From the NCBI RefSeq assembly GCF_001613365.1, contig NZ_BDCF01000009.1, positions 1-64,000 of the forward strand: a stretch of 64,000 nucleotides of DNA, read 5' to 3'. The notes below the pieces were generated by a model that was not told the origin of the DNA, made no database searches, and saw only the letters and a program-made list of their open reading frames with translations. Shown here piece after piece: positions 60,915-64,000 of the stretch; within the stretch, counting starts at the first letter, position 1, and every line of letters starts with the position of its first letter. This DNA is from Nocardia xishanensis NBRC 101358 (GTDB lineage Bacteria; Actinomycetota; Actinomycetes; Mycobacteriales; Mycobacteriaceae). The translations under genes were made by a program, and so were the position numbers.

Positions 60915-63900
60915 ATGTCGAAGACCACGCAGACGCCCGAGCGCAAGGCGGCGTCCCCGCAGATCGAGGACGTGCTAGCGCTCAGCCCGTTGCAGGAGGG
61001 CCTGTTCTCGCTCGCCAAGCTGGCCGGTGACGACGACCTCTACAACATGCAGTTCGTCATCGACGTGGCAGGCCCGGTCGACGTCGCGCTGCTGCGCCGC
61101 AGTGTCGAAGCGATCCTGCGGAGGCACGCCAATCTGCGCGCCGCGTTCTGGGACCGCGACGTGCCGAAGCCGGTGCAGATCGTGCCCAGCTCGGTGGAGC
61201 TGCCGTGGTTCGAAAGGGCCGCGGACGAAAGGGAACTCGAGGCCATCGTGGCCTCCGAGGCGCGCCACGGCTTCGATCTGTCTCGCGGACCCGCGCTGCG
61301 CGTCGCGGTGGTCGCCCTGCCGGACGGATCGCGGCGGATGATCGTCACGGCCCACCACATCCTGATGGACGGCTGGTCGCTCGGCGTGTTCTTCCGCGAG
61401 CTGTTCGCGGTCTACCAGGCGGGCGGGTCGGTCGCCGCGCTGCCCGCGCCGCGCCCCTACCGCGACTACATCGGCTGGCTGGCCGCCCGCGATACCGACG
61501 CCACCCTGCGCAGCTGGGCCGGCTATCTCGCCGACGTGGACCCGCTGATTCTCGCCGACCGCGCCGACGCGGCGGTGAACACGATCGTGCCGACCATCCA
61601 CAAGGTGGCGCTCGACCGCGCCGACACCGATCGGGTGCAGCGCTGGGCCCGCGCGAACGGGCTGACCATGAACACGGTCGTCCAGTTCGCGTGGGCGATC
61701 GTGCTCGGCAGGCTGACCGACCGCAGCGACGTCGTCTTCGGCACCACGGTCTCCGGCAGACCGGACGAGCTGGCCGGTGTGGAGACCATGATCGGGCTGT
61801 TCATCAACACCATTCCGGTGCGTATCCGGCTCGACGAGCTGGCGGCCGCGGGCGGGGTGGCGCAGGGCTGCGCCCAGTTGCAACGCGCGTCGGCGGCCAT
61901 GCGCGACAACGGATATCTGAGCCTGTCCGCCATCCAGCGGGCCACCGGGCGTGGCGCTCTGTTCGACACGCTCTTCGTGTACGAGAACGCTCCGGTCGCC
62001 GACGTCCTCCAGGCGATCACCACCGCGGACGGCACCACCTTCCGTCCGACAGCCTCGGAGAGCCTCACCCACTACCCATTGGCGGTCGTCTCCTATCTCC
62101 TCGACGGCGAACTGGCCGTCGTGGTGGAGGCGGTCGAGGCGGTGCTCGGCGAGCTCTCGCCCGCCGATCTCGGCGCGCGCCTGGTCGAGGTGCTGCGTCA
62201 GCTGCCGAAAATCGCTGATGCGGACCAGGATTCGCTCGACGTGCTGTTGCCGGGGGAGCGGCCGCAACCGCCCGCGGCCACCGCCGACGACGTGCTCGGC
62301 GTGACGGTGCCGGAGCTGTTCGCCCGTCAGGTGGCCGCGACGCCGGACGCCTTGGCGCTCAGCACCGAGCACGAGCGCTATACCTACCGCGAGCTGTCCG
62401 AGGCAGCGCTGCGCCTGGCCGGTGGGCTGTCCGCACGCGGCATCGGTCCGGAAGACGTTGTCGCCCTCGCCATGCCGCGCTCGGCGGAATCGATCATCGC
62501 GATCATGGGCGTGCTGGCCGCGGGCGCGGCCTATGTGCCCGTCGACATCACGCTGCCCGCCGCGCGAATCGAATCGATCGTGCGGCAGTCCGATCCGCGC
62601 CTGATCCTGGTCGACGGCGCCGGCGTGCCCGCACTCGACGAAATCGAGTCGCTGCCGCCCGTCGAGGCGTTCAGCGCGGTCGTGACCGACTTCGCCGCGC
62701 TCCCGGCGCCGGTCGCCGGGCACCCGGAACAGCGCGCGTACCTCATCTTCACCTCCGGCTCGACCGGAGAACCCAAAGGCGTCATGGGCACTCATGCCGC
62801 GCTGGCCGCCTACTTCGCCGACCACCGCGATCGGGTGTACCGGCCCGCGACGGCCCGGCTCGGCAGGCCGCTGCGGATCGCGCACGCGTGGTCGCTGAGC
62901 TTCGACGCGTCCTGGCAGCCGATGATCGGCCTGCTGGACGGTCAGTCGATCCACTTGTTCGACGCCGAGGAGATGCGCGACGCGCAGCGTCTCGTCGACG
63001 GCATCGGCAGGCACGGCATCGACATGATCGACACCACGCCGTCGATGTTCGCCCAGCTGGCCTCCGCGGGCCTGGTGGACGAGCGCGGTGCGGGTCTCGC
63101 GGTGCTCGCGCTCGGCGGCGAGGCCATCGGCGTGCCGCTGTGGAAGCAGCTGTGCGCCTTGCCGGACACGGCTGTGCACAACTGCTACGGCCCCACCGAG
63201 ACCACGGTCGAAGCGGTGGTGGCGTCGGTGTCGGACCCGAAGGCGACGCCGACGATCGGATCGCCGACCACCGGAATGACCGGCTACGTTTTCGATTCCC
63301 GGCTGCGCCCGGTGCCGCACGGCGTCATCGGCGAGCTGTATCTCTCCGGCACCCAGCTGGCGCGCGGTTACGCGGGCAAGCCGGGCATCACCGCCGAGCG
63401 CTTCGTGGCCGATCCGTTCCGGCCCGGTCAGCGCATGTATCGCACCGGAGACCTGGTGCGCCGCTTGCCTTCCGGAGATCTCGCCTACCTGGGGCGCGCC
63501 GACGACCAGGTGAAGATCCGCGGCTACCGCATCGAGATCGGCGATATCGAGGCCGCGCTGCACGCGTTGCCCGGCGTACGGGAAGCCGCCGTCCTGGTGC
63601 TGCGCCGCCCGAGCGGACCGGTGCTGGTCGGCTTCGTGGTGGGCGCGGAGGTCGAATCCGCCCGGCTGCGTGCGGAACTCGCCGACAAGCTGCCGGGTTA
63701 CATGGTGCCGCATCGCATCCTGTCCGTCGGCGCGCTGCCGGTCACCGGTAACGGCAAGCTCGACGCGCGCAGGCTCGAAACGCTCGCGAACGTCGCGCTG
63801 GACAGCGCGGCGCAGACCACCGCGCCGACCTCCGACACCGAACGCGCGCTGTGCGCGACCGTCGCCGAACTGACCGGCGGCGCCGAACCCGGTATCGACG

Positions 63901-64000
63901 ACCACTTGGTCGAGCTGGGTCTGGACAGCATCGTCGCCATTTCCCTGGCGAACGCCCTGCGCCGCAAGGGCATCGCCACGAGCCCGCGCGCGGTGCTCAC
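60915..64000 (+). CDS. nbtD: NRPS with C, A and PCP domains, 3' end beyond the window
   Basis: At least 1028 residues from ATG 60915 (GGAG upstream), still open at the window end. C domain (1-450) with HHILMDG at 147-153; A domain (about 465-950) with SGSTGEPKG near 615, YGPTETT and KIRGYRIEIGD; PCP with Ser1005 in GLDSI. The LGLDSI carrier motif and more coding sequence suggest another domain downstream. By position it should incorporate an (acylated) N6-hydroxylysine; the A pocket has an acidic residue after YGPTETTV. Named from the known order of the N. farcinica cluster, where further NRPS genes follow. Confidence 0.88.
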   Translation, partial: MSKTTQTPERKAASPQIEDVLALSPLQEGLFSLAKLAGDDDLYNMQFVIDVAGPVDVALLRRSVEAILRRHANLRAAFWDRDVPKPVQIVPSSVELPWFERAADERELEAIVASEARHGFDLSRGPALRVAVVALPDGSRRMIVTAHHILMDGWSLGVFFRELFAVYQAGGSVAALPAPRPYRDYIGWLAARDTDATLRSWAGYLADVDPLILADRADAAVNTIVPTIHKVALDRADTDRVQRWARANGLTMNTVVQFAWAIVLGRLTDRSDVVFGTTVSGRPDELAGVETMIGLFINTIPVRIRLDELAAAGGVAQGCAQLQRASAAMRDNGYLSLSAIQRATGRGALFDTLFVYENAPVADVLQAITTADGTTFRPTASESLTHYPLAVVSYLLDGELAVVVEAVEAVLGELSPADLGARLVEVLRQLPKIADADQDSLDVLLPGERPQPPAATADDVLGVTVPELFARQVAATPDALALSTEHERYTYRELSEAALRLAGGLSARGIGPEDVVALAMPRSAESIIAIMGVLAAGAAYVPVDITLPAARIESIVRQSDPRLILVDGAGVPALDEIESLPPVEAFSAVVTDFAALPAPVAGHPEQRAYLIFTSGSTGEPKGVMGTHAALAAYFADHRDRVYRPATARLGRPLRIAHAWSLSFDASWQPMIGLLDGQSIHLFDAEEMRDAQRLVDGIGRHGIDMIDTTPSMFAQLASAGLVDERGAGLAVLALGGEAIGVPLWKQLCALPDTAVHNCYGPTETTVEAVVASVSDPKATPTIGSPTTGMTGYVFDSRLRPVPHGVIGELYLSGTQLARGYAGKPGITAERFVADPFRPGQRMYRTGDLVRRLPSGDLAYLGRADDQVKIRGYRIEIGDIEAALHALPGVREAAVLVLRRPSGPVLVGFVVGAEVESARLRAELADKLPGYMVPHRILSVGALPVTGNGKLDARRLETLANVALDSAAQTTAPTSDTERALCATVAELTGGAEPGIDDHLVELGLDSIVAISLANALRRKGIATSPRAVL

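Overview
The window is high-GC chromosomal DNA from a mycolic-acid actinomycete, most likely a Nocardia. Three things point there: an antigen-85-type mycolyltransferase homologue, MTB12-like and MmpL proteins, and a nocobactin-type (nbt) siderophore cluster lying downstream of the S10 ribosomal protein operon. Gene functions were assigned from motifs and family knowledge; no database search was run.

Layout. 1-1633: 3' part of an M23 peptidase and a LuxR-tailed regulator. 1719-20458: a collapsed NRPS pseudogene followed by an intact five-module NRPS of 5583 residues (A-T, C-A-T, C-A-T, C-A-T-E, C-A-T-TE) whose epimerase domain has lost its catalytic residues. 20568-23019: secreted mycolyltransferase-like esterase, strong terminator, and a Nramp Mn/Fe transporter. 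23029-27939: lipid/acyl-CoA genes (SDR reductase, crotonase-fold protein) around a tandem-TetR regulator of the Mce3R type, plus an aldehyde dehydrogenase homologue without its catalytic cysteine. 28339-31021: Drr-type ABC exporter (ATPase and two permeases, start/stop overlaps). 31127-32925: lycopene cyclase and a hotdog protein.

33080-38844: S10 operon with promoter, long leader, rpsJ-rplC-rplD-rplW-rplB-rpsS-rplV-rpsC-rplP-rpmC-rpsQ and terminator. 38903-49075: accessory housekeeping genes (RHH protein, Nudix, phosphatase-like, MmpL, large membrane/HTH protein, VOC, CPBP protease, small secreted protein under a KstR-like palindrome, RluA pseudouridine synthase, a six-copy 16-bp tandem repeat, F420/PPOX protein).

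49394-64000: iron-acquisition island. It holds the remnant of an IrtB-like exporter, a siderophore-interacting flavoprotein and its truncated duplicate, a lipase, an MTB12-like secreted protein, then nbtG (lysine N6-hydroxylase), nbtH (acyltransferase), nbtA (type II thioesterase), nbtB (KS), nbtC (AT-KR-ACP) and nbtD (C-A-PCP, cut by the window end). Four IdeR/DtxR-like iron boxes (50456, 53439, 55572, 55597) tie these genes to iron limitation. NbtG and NbtH would make the N6-hydroxy-N6-acyl-lysine, NbtB/NbtC the beta-hydroxy acyl unit, and NbtD would load and condense hydroxamate lysine; further NRPS genes are expected beyond the window.

The least ordinary content is the orphan pentamodular NRPS with its fossil neighbour, the catalytically empty domains and enzymes, and several palindromes placed exactly in promoter spacers.
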